From Actinomycetota bacterium (GTDB lineage: Bacteria; Actinomycetota; Actinomycetes; Streptosporangiales; Streptosporangiaceae), in assembly GCA_003140115.1 (NCBI GenBank), contig PLIQ01000341.1, positions 1 to 29,795 of the forward strand: DNA of 29,795 nucleotides, given 5' to 3'. This document shows positions 1-8,162 of this stretch, piece after piece (the stretch's first letter is position 1; every line of letters starts with the position of its first letter). The translations under genes and the position numbers were made by a program. The notes below the pieces were generated by a model. The model worked only from the letters and a program-made list of their open reading frames with translations, ran no database searches and was not told the origin of the DNA.

Positions 1-1105
1 TCCATTCGTCGTTGACGTTGTTGTGGTCAACCTTGCTACCGCGCGACCGCCAGTAGATGAAGCCCGCCACAGCGGCCAGGATGATGAGGTCGACCACCAC
101 GCCGGTGGTGGCGCCGATCGAGTGGGCCAGGGCTTCTGCCCCGGCTCCGACCAGTGCCGCCGCCGGCAGGGTGAACACCCAGGCCGTGGCCATCCGCCCG
201 GCCACGTTCCAGCGGACCTCGGCGCCCTTCTTGCCGAGCCCGGTGCCGATGATGGAGCCGGTGGCGACGTGCGTGGTGGACAGCGAGTAGCCGAAGCTGC
301 TGGACAGCAGGATGACGGCGGCCGACGCGGACTCGGCCGCCATGCCCTGCGGCGATTCGATCTCCACCAGCCCCTTGCCCAGGGTGCGGATCACCCGCCA
401 ACCGCCCAGGTAGGTACCGAGGCTGATGGCCAGGGCGCAGGACAGGATCACCCAGAACGGTGCGTTCGACTTGGCGGGCACCGTGCCGTTCACGATCAGG
501 GCCAGCGTGATGACCCCCATCGTCTTCTGCGCGTCGTTCGTGCCGTGTGCCAGGGACACCATGCACGCCGACCCGATCTGCCCGATCCGGAACCCGTGGC
601 TGCGGGCTCTGTCGGTCAGGCTGCGGCTGATCCGGTAGAGCAGGTAGGTGCCGGTCGCCGCTACCCCAGCGGCGATGATCGGTGACAGGACGGCCGGCAG
701 CACCACCTTCGAGACCAGGCCGTGCCACAGCACAGCGTGACCGCCGGCGGCGGCGATCGTCGAGCCGATCACTCCGCCGATAAGGGCGTGCGACGAACTC
801 GACGGGATGCCGAGAAGCCAGGTGACCAGGTTCCAGGTGATCCCGCCGGCCAGTCCGGCGGCCACCACGGTCAGCGTCACCAGTTTGGTGCTGACCAGGC
901 CGCTGGCGATCGTGGCCGCGACGGCCAGCGAGAGGAACGCGCCGACGAGGTTGAGCACGCCCGACAAGGCGACGGCGACCCGTGGCTCGAGCGCCTTGGT
1001 CGCGATGGAGGTTGCCATCGCATTGCCCGTGTCATGGAAGCCGTTGGTGAAGTCAAAGCCGAGAGCGGTGATGACCACCAGGACGAGGATCGCAGTATTT
1101 CCCAC
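1..1105 (-). CDS. pit: PiT-family inorganic phosphate transporter (3' end off window)
   Basis: Low-affinity, proton/metal-phosphate symporter of the inner membrane. The minus-strand frame is open from a GTG at 1105 to the left edge, giving about 368 residues. Both PiT signature repeats are visible: FTNGFHDTGNAMAT near the N-terminus and SLAHGTNDAQKTMG in the middle. An SSSHALIGG segment and many hydrophobic helices are also present. The GTG is chosen because a GTGAGGAC Shine-Dalgarno-like stretch lies about 8 bases upstream, and the signature begins about 20 residues in, as in actinobacterial homologues. The upstream 154 bases (1106-1259) are markedly AT-rich and should hold the promoter. The DUF47/PhoU-like partner that often accompanies PiT is not next to it here. 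Family assignment is firm; the C-terminus is not seen. Confidence 0.92.
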   Translation of the reverse strand, partial: MGNTAILVLVVITALGFDFTNGFHDTGNAMATSIATKALEPRVAVALSGVLNLVGAFLSLAVAATIASGLVSTKLVTLTVVAAGLAGGITWNLVTWLLGIPSSSSHALIGGVIGSTIAAAGGHAVLWHGLVSKVVLPAVLSPIIAAGVAATGTYLLYRISRSLTDRARSHGFRIGQIGSACMVSLAHGTNDAQKTMGVITLALIVNGTVPAKSNAPFWVILSCALAISLGTYLGGWRVIRTLGKGLVEIESPQGMAAESASAAVILLSSSFGYSLSTTHVATGSIIGTGLGKKGAEVRWNVAGRMATAWVFTLPAAALVGAGAEALAHSIGATTGVVVDLIILAAVAGFIYWRSRGSKVDHNNVNDEW

Positions 1106-1259
1106 GGCACTAGCGTCCTCACCAGCGATGTTCCTGTCGAGGGAGGACACAAACAATTTAGCGATAGTTATCGTCTGATCAGCAAATGTTCACTTATTTA
1201 TCGGTTTAGGAATCGATATAGCCGATTTTGCCGTCTTTGCGCTGGTGGGGCGGGCGGGG
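1106..1259 (-). promoter_or_regulatory. AT-rich leader/promoter region of the PiT gene
   Basis: The stretch between the phosphatase-like gene and pit is much richer in A/T (about 1140-1220) than anything around it. It contains one GTTCAC on the plus strand (near 1188), which matches a half-site of the actinomycete PHO box. I do not see the 11-bp-spaced second copy that a real PhoP operator needs. Its role as the pit promoter is inferred from position and composition. Confidence 0.35.
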
Positions 1260-2405
1260 CTATAGCACGCTGGAGGTCAGCGCGGGAACGAACTGGTCGG
1301 CGGAGGTGAGCGAGCCGTGCATGCCGACCAGCGCGGACTCTCGCGGCTCGGCCTTGGTGGCGACGATGGCGAGGGATCCCACCGGAGCGGCCACGACGTC
1401 GCCGATCCGGTCGGCCAGGGCCGGGTCTACCGGACCGAACCAGCCCTCCTTGATCGCCTCGTCCCTGGACAGCACCCAGGCCCGGTCACCGAGGATCTCG
1501 CGCCAGGTGGCCAGCACGTCCCCGGCGGCATCTGGCTCCGTGTAGATGTGCCGGGCTCGCGCCTCACCGCCGAGCACCACCACGCCGGACCGGAGCTCGG
1601 GTATCTCGTCCACGTCGATCCGGTCCTCCGGGCCGACGTCCACCATGCCGTGGTCGGCCGTCACATACAGGCGGGCCTGGGACGGCAGCGCGCTGAAGAG
1701 CTGCTCGGCCAGCTTGTCCACGTGCGCCAGCTGGTTGTACCACGCATCCGAGCCGACCCCGAACATGTGCCCGGTGTTGTCGAGGTCGCCGTGATACACG
1801 GTCACGAACGCCCGCCCGTACTCGGTGACCGCGGACGCGCCCTGGGCGGCCAGCGCGCCCATGCTGTCGGCCGCGCGGTAGATCGCGCCGCGCATCGTCG
1901 CGACCGTCAGGCCGGTGCCGCGGAACGCGCCCTGGGCCACGTGGACAGCCGCGATGCCCGCGGCGGTGGCTCGCTCGTAGATCGTGGGCAGCGCCTGCCA
2001 TTGGCGAGGATCGACCCGCGAGTCCCAACGCAGCGCGTTGAGCAGGATGTCCTCGCCGGGCACCAGGACCTTGTAGCCGAGCATCCCGTGCTGACCAGGC
2101 GGCCGGCCGGTGCACAGCGAGCCGAGGCTGGTGACGGTGGTGGCGGGGAACCCCGCGGTGATCGGCCTGGAGTTGCGCGCGAGCTCGGACAGGAACGGCG
2201 TGGCGGCGGGATGAGCCCGGAGCAGTTCCCAGCCGAGCCCGTCCACGATCAGCAGGCACGCGCGCTGGGCGGGGGCCAAGCCGAGGACGTTCTGCTCCGG
2301 GGGTGCTTCGGGATCGAGGGACGCGAGAATCGACGAAGACAAATCGGCCAGGGTCGCGGTCCCATAGGACGGCACGATCGGCGGATGTCTCGGCTCGAGC
2401 GTCAT
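1260..2405 (-). CDS. Alkaline-phosphatase superfamily protein (nucleotide pyrophosphatase/phosphodiesterase type)
   Basis: A 381-residue hydrolase of the type I phosphodiesterase/NPP branch of the alkaline phosphatase superfamily. These enzymes split phosphomono- or diesters with two metal ions and a Thr/Ser nucleophile. Expected ligands are visible in order: Asp55 in LLIVDGLGW, the Thr nucleophile at 89/90 in FPATTVTSLG, GRPPGQHGMLGY at 101-112, Asp209 and His213 in DLDNTGHMFG, Asp251-His252 in TADHGM, and a late His in VGMHGSL. No signal peptide is apparent, so it is probably cytoplasmic. GAGG sits 8 bases before the ATG. It follows a DUF5998 gene on the same strand, a pairing I recall from Streptomyces genomes. 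The substrate cannot be told from sequence. Confidence 0.88.
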   Translation of the reverse strand: MTLEPRHPPIVPSYGTATLADLSSSILASLDPEAPPEQNVLGLAPAQRACLLIVDGLGWELLRAHPAATPFLSELARNSRPITAGFPATTVTSLGSLCTGRPPGQHGMLGYKVLVPGEDILLNALRWDSRVDPRQWQALPTIYERATAAGIAAVHVAQGAFRGTGLTVATMRGAIYRAADSMGALAAQGASAVTEYGRAFVTVYHGDLDNTGHMFGVGSDAWYNQLAHVDKLAEQLFSALPSQARLYVTADHGMVDVGPEDRIDVDEIPELRSGVVVLGGEARARHIYTEPDAAGDVLATWREILGDRAWVLSRDEAIKEGWFGPVDPALADRIGDVVAAPVGSLAIVATKAEPRESALVGMHGSLTSADQFVPALTSSVL

Positions 2406-2503
2406 GCGGGAAACCTCATCTGCTACTCATGGGTGCCAGTGCGCGTCTTGCCGGAACATCGTGCCACTGGGCGGGCGCCAGCGGCAAAACAATGGCTAAA
2501 CCC

Positions 2504-3118
2504 TTAGCTTTCCGGCAGCCGCGACGGTAAACGAGCGGCCGCGGTGGCGTCGGAGAGCACCTTCACGAAGGTGAGCAACTGGCCCACGGCCTCCTCACCG
2601 TCGGCGTCCTGGCTGACCCGCAGCGAGAAGTCGTCGGCGGTGATCGTGCCGAGATAGCCGTGGTCGGCTTCGCAGCTCTCGTCACCGCAGTGGGCCGGCT
2701 CAAGCTCCAGGTGGGACAGTACATTCCAGCCGATGGTCAGCATGACCTCCGACGGGATGGTGACGCCCGGCACATACGCGGCCGGGTCGAGTACCACCCG
2801 GGTCAGGGCCACGGAGGAGATCTGGGCGAACCGGACCGCCTCGGTACTGGTCTCGGCGCGCGGCCGGCTCTCGGAATCCTCGGCCGGATGTTCGTCGGTG
2901 TGCGAGTACACCAACCGGGTCGGGGTGAGCGCCAGCACGGTCATGTGCCGGCGAACCTCCATGCCAGGATCGAAGATCGCGTCGTGGTGGACGACGTAGG
3001 CCGTGACGGGTTCTGACCCGAGCGCCGAGGCCACCGCATCGGACACCAGGCCCGGGTAGTAGCCGCTGCGCTCGATCGCGGCTCGCAGGCCATCGGTCGT
3101 GACTCGACTTTCCCTCAT
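2504..3118 (-). CDS. DUF5998 family protein
   Basis: A 204-residue conserved actinobacterial protein of unknown function. The recognisable block is the N-terminal half (GLRAAIERSGYYPGLVSDAV, then the segment around VHHDAIFDPGMEVRRHMTVL). A central acidic stretch around the SHTDEHPAEDSESR segment is poorly conserved-looking. No membrane segment or signal peptide is seen. The ATG at 3118 is preferred because AGGATGG lies about 7 bases upstream. An in-frame GTG at 3133 has only AGG immediately before it. It is co-directional with the phosphatase-like gene 98 bases downstream, and the pair recurs in other actinomycetes (recollection), suggesting a shared process. I assign no function. Confidence 0.82.
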   Translation of the reverse strand: MRESRVTTDGLRAAIERSGYYPGLVSDAVASALGSEPVTAYVVHHDAIFDPGMEVRRHMTVLALTPTRLVYSHTDEHPAEDSESRPRAETSTEAVRFAQISSVALTRVVLDPAAYVPGVTIPSEVMLTIGWNVLSHLELEPAHCGDESCEADHGYLGTITADDFSLRVSQDADGEEAVGQLLTFVKVLSDATAAARLPSRLPES

Positions 3119-3194
3119 GTCCCCATCCTGCACCGTCCTGGTGGATGCTACGCCCGCGGCAGGAGAACCCGCGCGAGAAGAAATCTGCGCAGCC

Positions 3195-3623
3195 TCAGAC
3201 GCTCAGGCGCCCAGGCCTGGCTTCCGGTGGTCCGGGCGGCGTGATCCCGGCCAGGTGCAACAGGTGCTCCTCCTCGGGCTCGGGCAGCGCCATCACGCCC
3301 GAGCTCGGGGCGGGCTTGGGCTTACGTGGCTTCCTGGGCCCCGATCCACCGCCCCGGCCCCGGTACACGATCAGGCCGTTCACCGGATCGGGCGCGCCGT
3401 CCAGGGCCGCACGGACCACGGGCAGCGCGCGGAACGCCTCCCACTGGGCGTCGGAGTCGAAGAGCACCTCGAACACCACGCCGTAGCGGTGCTCATGCCA
3501 CTCCCAGTAGATGGCTCCGTTGGTCAGTGCGGCTTCGATGAGTTCGTCCTGGTAGGAGTCTTTCCAGCGGCGGGCGGGTAGCTCCTCCGCGTCGAAGACC
3601 TCGATTGACCACCACTCGGACAC
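3195..3623 (-). CDS. Conserved hypothetical protein
   Basis: A 142-residue soluble protein. The first 100 residues resemble a small actinomycete family of unknown function: a MSEWWSIEVF start, WEWHEHRYGVVFEVLF in the middle, then ALDGAPDPVNGLIVYRGRGGG. A basic Pro/Lys/Gly-rich linker (RKPRKPKPAP) joins it to a short C-terminal piece. The start is a GTG at 3623 with GGTGGG about 6 bases upstream. It is separated from DUF5998 by 76 bases and is divergent from cobS. No catalytic motif is visible. Confidence 0.75.
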   Translation of the reverse strand: MSEWWSIEVFDAEELPARRWKDSYQDELIEAALTNGAIYWEWHEHRYGVVFEVLFDSDAQWEAFRALPVVRAALDGAPDPVNGLIVYRGRGGGSGPRKPRKPKPAPSSGVMALPEPEEEHLLHLAGITPPGPPEARPGRLSV

Positions 3624-3707
3624 GGCTATCCCACCGCCATCGGTTATGTCAGACCCCGTTATGGTTCATGCCCTCTCAAGATAGTACGTCTTTTGGGGAC
3701 CTGCCGA

Positions 3708-3713
3708 TAGGCT
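3708..3713 (+). promoter_or_regulatory. Possible -10 of a leaderless cobS transcript
   Basis: TAGGCT lies 8 bases before the cobS ATG and no Shine-Dalgarno sequence is present, so the mRNA may start at or just before the ATG. No good -35 hexamer is seen. I found no cobalamin riboswitch in the 98-base gap. Confidence 0.3.
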
Positions 3714-3721
3714 CCTTGGCC

Positions 3722-4540
3722 ATGAGGTGGAGCGGGCTGAGGCTGTCCGTGACGCTGCTGACCGTGATCCCGCTACGCACCCCCGTCCCCGGGCAGCCGG
3801 GCGCTGATCCGGTGCGCCCGGCGACGGTCGGCGCGGCCATGGCGTGGGCGCCAGCGGTGGGGCTGCTGCTCGGCGTCGTCGCGGTGGCGGTACTCGTCGT
3901 GGCCGACCATCCGCTCGGCGCCGGACCGCTGACCGCGGCGGGTCTCGCGGTAGTCGCACTCGCGCTCCTGACCCGGGGACTGCACCTGGACGGCCTGGCC
4001 GACCTGGCCGACGGCCTGGGCAGCGGCAAGCCCGCGGCGATCGCGCTGGACATTATGCGCCGCTCGGACATCGGGCCGTTCGGTATCGTGACGCTCGTCC
4101 TGACCTTGCTGCTTCAGGTCGCGGCGTTGGCCAGGGCCGAGGCAGCCGGGGACGGCCGCGGACCGGCGGCGCTGATCGCCGCGGTGGTCACCGGCAGGCT
4201 GGCCCTCACCTGGGCCTGCCGACGGGGGGTGGCCGCGGCCCGGCGGGAGGGCCTCGGCGCGCTGGTGGCCGGGACGGTTCGCCCCGCCATACCGGCCGCG
4301 ATCACGCTGGTCGTACTGGCCGCGGCGGCCGCGGCGGTGACGGTCTCCGCGGTCGTCATCGGCGAGCCGCTCGGGTGGACGCTGCCGCTGGCCGTCGTGG
4401 CAGGCCTGGCCGCCGCCTTCGTCGTGCAGCGGCACGCGGTGGGCCGGCTGGGCGGCGTCACGGGCGACGTCCTCGGCGCACTCATCGAGACGGCGACCAC
4501 CGTCACCCTGGTGGTGGCCGCGATGGGTCCGAGGGCGTAA
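3722..4540 (+). CDS. cobS: Adenosylcobinamide-GDP ribazoletransferase (CobS/CobV)
   Basis: An integral membrane enzyme of late cobalamin biosynthesis that joins adenosylcobinamide-GDP to alpha-ribazole. It has 272 residues, close to the family norm, and begins MRWSGLRLSVTLLTVIP as family members do. The acidic catalytic signature is visible in TRGLHLDGLADLADGLG (His88, Asp90, Asp94, Asp97), followed by MRRSDIGPFG. The rest is a series of Ala/Val/Leu-rich helices. The ATG at 3722 is chosen over upstream in-frame starts because the homologous region begins there. Unusually, no other cob gene (cobT, cobU, cobQ) is in the window. A downstream promoter or coupling to the next gene is possible, as the next ATG lies 37 bases after its stop. 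Confidence 0.93.
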   Translation: MRWSGLRLSVTLLTVIPLRTPVPGQPGADPVRPATVGAAMAWAPAVGLLLGVVAVAVLVVADHPLGAGPLTAAGLAVVALALLTRGLHLDGLADLADGLGSGKPAAIALDIMRRSDIGPFGIVTLVLTLLLQVAALARAEAAGDGRGPAALIAAVVTGRLALTWACRRGVAAARREGLGALVAGTVRPAIPAAITLVVLAAAAAAVTVSAVVIGEPLGWTLPLAVVAGLAAAFVVQRHAVGRLGGVTGDVLGALIETATTVTLVVAAMGPRA

Positions 4541-4557
4541 AGATACTGAATAGGCGC

Positions 4558-4569
4558 TATACACGGAGG
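4558..4569 (+). promoter_or_regulatory. Shine-Dalgarno and possible -10 before the AidB-like gene
   Basis: GGAGG at 4565-4569 sits 8 bases before the ATG at 4578 and fixes the start. TATACA at 4558-4563 looks like a -10, but it is so close to the ribosome site that transcription from it would give almost no leader. It may be coincidental. Confidence 0.45.
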
Positions 4570-4577
4570 CCCCGCTG

Positions 4578-6230
4578 ATGCCATCGACCCACGAGGTGTT
4601 CAATCAGCCGCCGGCGCTGGCCGGGTACGACGTTGCCGCGGATCCCGCGATGCTCGACGCGCTGCGCCGCGAGGGCGCGGGCTGGGCCGAGGACGGCCTC
4701 CGCGAGCTCGGCCGCCTGGCCGGCTCGGCCCAGGCGCAGGAGTGGGGCCGTCAGGCGAACGAGCAGCCGCCGGTGCTGCGGGCCTACGACCGCTTTGGCC
4801 AACGCATCGACGAGGTGGAGTTCCACCCGGCCTGGCATGAGCTGATGACCGTCGCGGTCGAGCACGGCCTGCACGCCACGCCGTGGCGGGATCAGCGGCC
4901 CGGCGCACACGTGGCGCGGGCCGCGGGCTTCTACGTCTGGGGCGGCACCGACGCCGGGCACTGCTGCCCCGTCTCGATGACCTACGCCATCGTGCCCGCG
5001 CTCCGGCATGCCCCGGAGCTGGCCGGACAATACGAACCGCTGCTAGCTACCCGGGAATACGACTTCGGCTTGCGTCCGCCCAGGACCAAGCGGGGCTTGC
5101 TGGCCGGCATGTCGATGACCGAGAAGCAGGGCGGCTCCGACGTCCGGGCCAACACCACCCGGGCGGTCCCGGCGGGCGACGGCAGCTACCTGCTGACCGG
5201 GCACAAGTGGTTCACGTCGGCCCCCATGGGCGACCTGTTCCTGGTGCTCGCGCAGGCTCCCGGCGGCCTGTCCTGCTTCCTGCTCCCCCGGGTGCTGCCG
5301 GACGGCAGCCGGAACGCCATGCGTCTGCAGCGCCTGAAGGACAAGCTCGGCAACCGATCGAACGCGTCGGCCGAGGTCGAGTACGATGAAGCGGTCACGT
5401 GGCTGGTCGGCGAGGAAGGCCGCGGGATCCGCACCATCATCGAGATGGTGAATATGACCCGGCTGGATTGCGTGCTCGGCACGGCGACCGGGATGCGGAC
5501 CGGCGTCACGTTCGCGGCACACCATGGCGCGTACAGGATGGCGTTCGGCCGCAAGCTGGCTGACCAGCCGCTGATGGCTAACGTCCTGGCGGACCTGGCC
5601 GTTGAGTCAGAGGCGACGACGATGGCGGCGTTCCGGCTGGCTGGGTCGACCGACCGCGCGGCCCGGGGCGACGAGCAAGAGGCCGCGTTCCGGCGACTGG
5701 CGCTGGCCGCCACGAAGTACTGGGTCTGCAAACGGGCCCCCGCGCACGCCGCCGAGGCGCTCGAATGCCTGGGCGGCAACGGGTACGTGGAGGAGTCCGG
5801 GATGCCGCGCCTGTACCGGGAGGCGCCGCTGCAATCGATCTGGGAGGGTTCGGGCAACGTCGCCGCGCTCGACGCGTTGCGGGCGCTGACCAGGCAGCCC
5901 GAGACGGCCGAGGCGTTCTTCGCCGAACTTGACCAGGCCGCCGGGGCCGACCGCCGCCTGGACCAGGCGATCGCCCGGCTGCGCAAGGAGGTCAGCGACC
6001 CCGCTGAGGAGCGAGCCCGGTATCTGGCCGAAGCCATGGCACTGGCCCTGCAGGGGGCACTGCTGGTCCGTTACGGGCACCCGGCCGTGGCGGACGCGTT
6101 CGTCGCGTCCCGCCTGGGCGACGATTCGCGCGGGCCGGGTGCCTCGTGGGGACACGCCTACGGCACGCTCCCCTCCGGTACGGACACCGCCGCCATCGTC
6201 GCTCGCGCCACGCCCGAGACCCAGCCGTGA
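4578..6230 (+). CDS. AidB-type acyl-CoA dehydrogenase family protein
   Basis: A 550-residue flavoprotein of the acyl-CoA dehydrogenase superfamily, AidB branch. In E. coli AidB is part of the adaptive response to DNA alkylation and has only weak isovaleryl-CoA dehydrogenase activity. The N-terminal helical region (about 1-170) is followed by the AidB-like flavin motif MTEKQGGSDVR at 180-190, TGHKWFTSAPMGD at 207-219, then the helical C-terminal domain with ECLGGNGYVEE and SIWEGSGNV (Glu423). The length matches AidB (about 540) rather than ordinary dehydrogenases (about 380). No Ada or AlkB homologue lies nearby, so a role in alkylation damage is a family inference. The following hydrolase begins 7 bases after its stop, suggesting one transcript. 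Confidence 0.9.
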   Translation: MPSTHEVFNQPPALAGYDVAADPAMLDALRREGAGWAEDGLRELGRLAGSAQAQEWGRQANEQPPVLRAYDRFGQRIDEVEFHPAWHELMTVAVEHGLHATPWRDQRPGAHVARAAGFYVWGGTDAGHCCPVSMTYAIVPALRHAPELAGQYEPLLATREYDFGLRPPRTKRGLLAGMSMTEKQGGSDVRANTTRAVPAGDGSYLLTGHKWFTSAPMGDLFLVLAQAPGGLSCFLLPRVLPDGSRNAMRLQRLKDKLGNRSNASAEVEYDEAVTWLVGEEGRGIRTIIEMVNMTRLDCVLGTATGMRTGVTFAAHHGAYRMAFGRKLADQPLMANVLADLAVESEATTMAAFRLAGSTDRAARGDEQEAAFRRLALAATKYWVCKRAPAHAAEALECLGGNGYVEESGMPRLYREAPLQSIWEGSGNVAALDALRALTRQPETAEAFFAELDQAAGADRRLDQAIARLRKEVSDPAEERARYLAEAMALALQGALLVRYGHPAVADAFVASRLGDDSRGPGASWGHAYGTLPSGTDTAAIVARATPETQP

Positions 6231-6237
6231 GCACGGG

Positions 6238-7053
6238 GTGACCAGCGTCCTGGACCGGCCCGCCCCGGCGCCCGACCTGACCGTCCCCTACGGCACGCGG
6301 CCCGAGCAGGTCATCGACCTGAGGCTGCCATCGCCGGGCCGACGGGAAGGCGCTCAGGCACCGCTGATCGTGCTCGTCCACGGCGGGTTCTGGAGGCCCG
6401 CCTACGACCGGCACCATCTCGGGCCGATGGCCAGCGCCCTGGCCGCGGCCGGATATGTGGTCGCGGTGCCCGAATACCGCCGCGCCGGAATGGCCGAAGA
6501 GGGCTGGGCGGGGCCGTTCAACGACATCGCTTCGGCCCTGGACCAGGTCGCCGCGATCGCCGGTCCGCACGGCGCGGACACCAGCCAGGTCACCTGGGCG
6601 GGCCATTCCGCGGGCGGTCACCTCGTGCTCTGGGCCGCTGCCCGGCCGGGGTTGCCGGCCGGATCGCCATGGCGCGGGCCCAGCGCGGCTATGCACGTCG
6701 TATCGCTGGCGGGATGTAGTTCGTTGCGCCTGTGCGCGGATTGGAATCTAGGCGCCGGCGCGGTGCGCGTGCTGATGGGCGGCGGACCCGACGACGTTCC
6801 CGAACGTTATGCCGTCGCCGATCCCGCGGCACTGCCCGCGCCGGTGGTCCCGGTCACCCTCGTCCACGGCGTTGATGATGAGACGGTGCCGCTGCAAATG
6901 AGCCAGGTGTTCCCCGTCGGCCGCCTGGTCGAAATCCCGGGCGCCGGCCACTTCGACCTCATCGATCCGCAAAGCCGTGCGTGGCCACGCGTTCTATCCG
7001 TTCTGGCCGGTACCGGTTTCGGCGACAACCGGCTGTGCCCTTCCGCCATCTGA
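6238..7053 (+). CDS. Alpha/beta hydrolase (kynurenine formamidase/esterase-like)
   Basis: A 271-residue alpha/beta hydrolase. The oxyanion motif HGGFW is at 48-52, the nucleophile elbow GHSAGG puts Ser124 at the centre, the acid is Asp213 or Asp214 in HGVDDETVP, and the general base is His238 in GAGHFDLID. The HGG(F/Y)W plus GHSAG(G/A)H combination is seen in kynurenine formamidases and BD-FAE-like esterases; I cannot choose between them, and no other tryptophan-degradation gene is nearby. The GTG at 6238 is the start nearest to the homologous region; there is no strong Shine-Dalgarno sequence, so translational coupling to the AidB-like gene 7 bases upstream is likely. The stop codon sits inside the loop of a terminator-like hairpin. 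Confidence 0.85.
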   Translation: MTSVLDRPAPAPDLTVPYGTRPEQVIDLRLPSPGRREGAQAPLIVLVHGGFWRPAYDRHHLGPMASALAAAGYVVAVPEYRRAGMAEEGWAGPFNDIASALDQVAAIAGPHGADTSQVTWAGHSAGGHLVLWAAARPGLPAGSPWRGPSAAMHVVSLAGCSSLRLCADWNLGAGAVRVLMGGGPDDVPERYAVADPAALPAPVVPVTLVHGVDDETVPLQMSQVFPVGRLVEIPGAGHFDLIDPQSRAWPRVLSVLAGTGFGDNRLCPSAI

Positions 7054-7070
7054 TGACGCGGAAGGGCACA
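7034..7070 (+). terminator. Perfect 13-bp hairpin over the hydrolase stop codon
   Basis: TGTGCCCTTCCGC (7034-7046) and its exact reverse complement (7058-7070) flank an 11-base loop. The TGA of the hydrolase gene (7051-7053) lies in that loop. There is no U-tract, which is common for actinomycete intrinsic terminators. Because the symmetry is perfect it could also act on transcripts running leftward from lsr2. Confidence 0.65.
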
Positions 7071-7189
7071 GTATCCCGAAAGGGCCGCGGTGCTGAAGCG
7101 GCGGGAAGTTAAGGCCATGACGGACTTGCCGAGCGTACGGCGCACACGAGCCGTTTGTTCGATGAGCCGCCACGCGACCGCGGCCAAGA

Positions 7190-7528
7190 CTAGCTCCCGG
7201 TCGCCGCGCGGAACCTGACCACCAATTCGGCAGGGACGCGCCCGCGGTCCTTGACCTCGATGCCTTGCGCCTTCGCCCACTCCCGGACTTCGGTGGTATT
7301 GACCCCAGTGGCCGACGCCCGGCGTCCGCTGCGGGCCGGCCGCCGGGCCGCCCCTGTGCTCCGCCGCGCGGCGTCAATGTACCTGGCCAATGACTTCCGC
7401 AGTGCGTCAGCGTGCTTTGCGTTCAGATCGATCTCGTACTCGGCACCATCCAGTGCAAAGCGGACGGTGCCCTCAGCCTCACTGCCATCGATGTCATCGA
7501 TGAACAGGGTCTGTATCTTCTGGGCCAC
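7190..7528 (-). CDS. lsr2: Lsr2-family nucleoid-associated protein
   Basis: A 112-residue H-NS-like DNA-bridging protein that binds AT-rich minor grooves and silences acquired genes. The N-terminal dimerisation domain occupies about 1-55 (FIDDIDGSEAEGTVRFALDG, then EYEIDLNAKHADALR). A basic flexible linker follows, and then a C-terminal DNA-binding domain (VREWAKAQGIEVKDRGRVP) with the AT-hook-like Arg95-Gly-Arg97. The length is typical of the family. It starts with GTG at 7528, and GGAG lies 5 bases upstream. The linker is rich in Arg/Ala/Ser. Many actinomycetes carry several Lsr2 paralogues, and whether this is the main copy cannot be told here. Its position at the edge of a gene-poor accessory stretch is notable. 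Confidence 0.95.
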   Translation of the reverse strand: MAQKIQTLFIDDIDGSEAEGTVRFALDGAEYEIDLNAKHADALRKSLARYIDAARRSTGAARRPARSGRRASATGVNTTEVREWAKAQGIEVKDRGRVPAELVVRFRAATGS

Positions 7529-7680
7529 GTGTGCTCCGTTTCTCTCGTTGAATTGTGACTAGATTAGATGATGGAAGGCCGATAAGCACACCCTGGGTCG
7601 CATGTTGAGAATGCGTGTCCTTCGCGGCAGGATGACCACGCCATCTCGGCGGGCCTAGGAGACGGGATGAAGTAACCATC

Positions 7681-7698
7681 AGTATGCGGGTGCATACT
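7681..7698. repeat. 7-bp inverted repeat with 4-base loop
   Basis: AGTATGC (7681-7687), loop GGGT, GCATACT (7692-7698). The arms are exact. It lies about 155 bases upstream of the lsr2 start and could be an operator or a small RNA hairpin. There is no functional evidence. Confidence 0.4.
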
Positions 7699-7990
7699 TC
7701 GAGCCGATAGCCGAGCAAGTCTCAAGCCTGAACCGGACGACTTGTACGCTGGTCGACGTCATTGCTGTCATGCGGGTAACGGGTCGGCTCGCATGCCGTG
7801 GTCCGCGCATTGCACGCCTGGCGAGCCATCTCGTCTGGATCCGGACACTAGTTCCTTAACAGTGCGTTAGCCGCACTCGGTCGGCCCGCCGCGGCCCCGA
7901 CACATCGACGTGAGGGCCAGACGTGAGTACCGCAGGCGGTGTCCGGCCAGACCACGTTGCCGTTGACGACGACTTGACGCTTCGACTGAA

Positions 7991-8002
7991 ATGCACGTGC
8001 AT
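7991..8002. repeat. 12-bp perfect palindrome
   Basis: ATGCACGTGCAT is fully self-complementary and would suit a dimeric regulator. No gene starts immediately beside it: lsr2 is about 460 bases away and the phosphoesterase stop about 245 bases away. Confidence 0.35.
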
Positions 8003-8120
8003 TACAGCCTCTATTCACGGTCTATCGCTAAATGAGCACGATCCCTCGCTACTGGTAGTCGGGTGCGGAAACGCTGGATGACCCGCTCATCACCCCGCCG
8101 CACCCGGCTACCCCTATCCG

Positions 8121-8140
8121 GTTGCTTTCGGTTGCTTTCG
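8121..8140. repeat. Exact tandem duplication of a 10-mer
   Basis: GTTGCTTTCG occurs twice head to tail in otherwise unremarkable intergenic DNA. It is probably a slippage duplication. Confidence 0.55.
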
Positions 8141-8162
8141 GTCTGGAGGGTTCTCGCCGAAG

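Noticed and set aside
36..728. Minus-strand 230-residue open frame at the left end
   Set aside because: It is an out-of-frame shadow of the PiT gene; the true frame shows both PiT signatures continuously from 1105 to the window edge.
1180..1215. PhoP (PHO box) operator upstream of pit
   Set aside because: Only one GTTCAC half-site is present and no second copy at 11-bp spacing could be found.
3624..3721. Cobalamin riboswitch before cobS
   Set aside because: The gap is only 98 bases and no B12-box-like conserved segment is visible.
7494..7718. 74-residue minus-strand frame overlapping the lsr2 start
   Set aside because: It overlaps lsr2 in another frame, lacks a ribosome site and resembles nothing.
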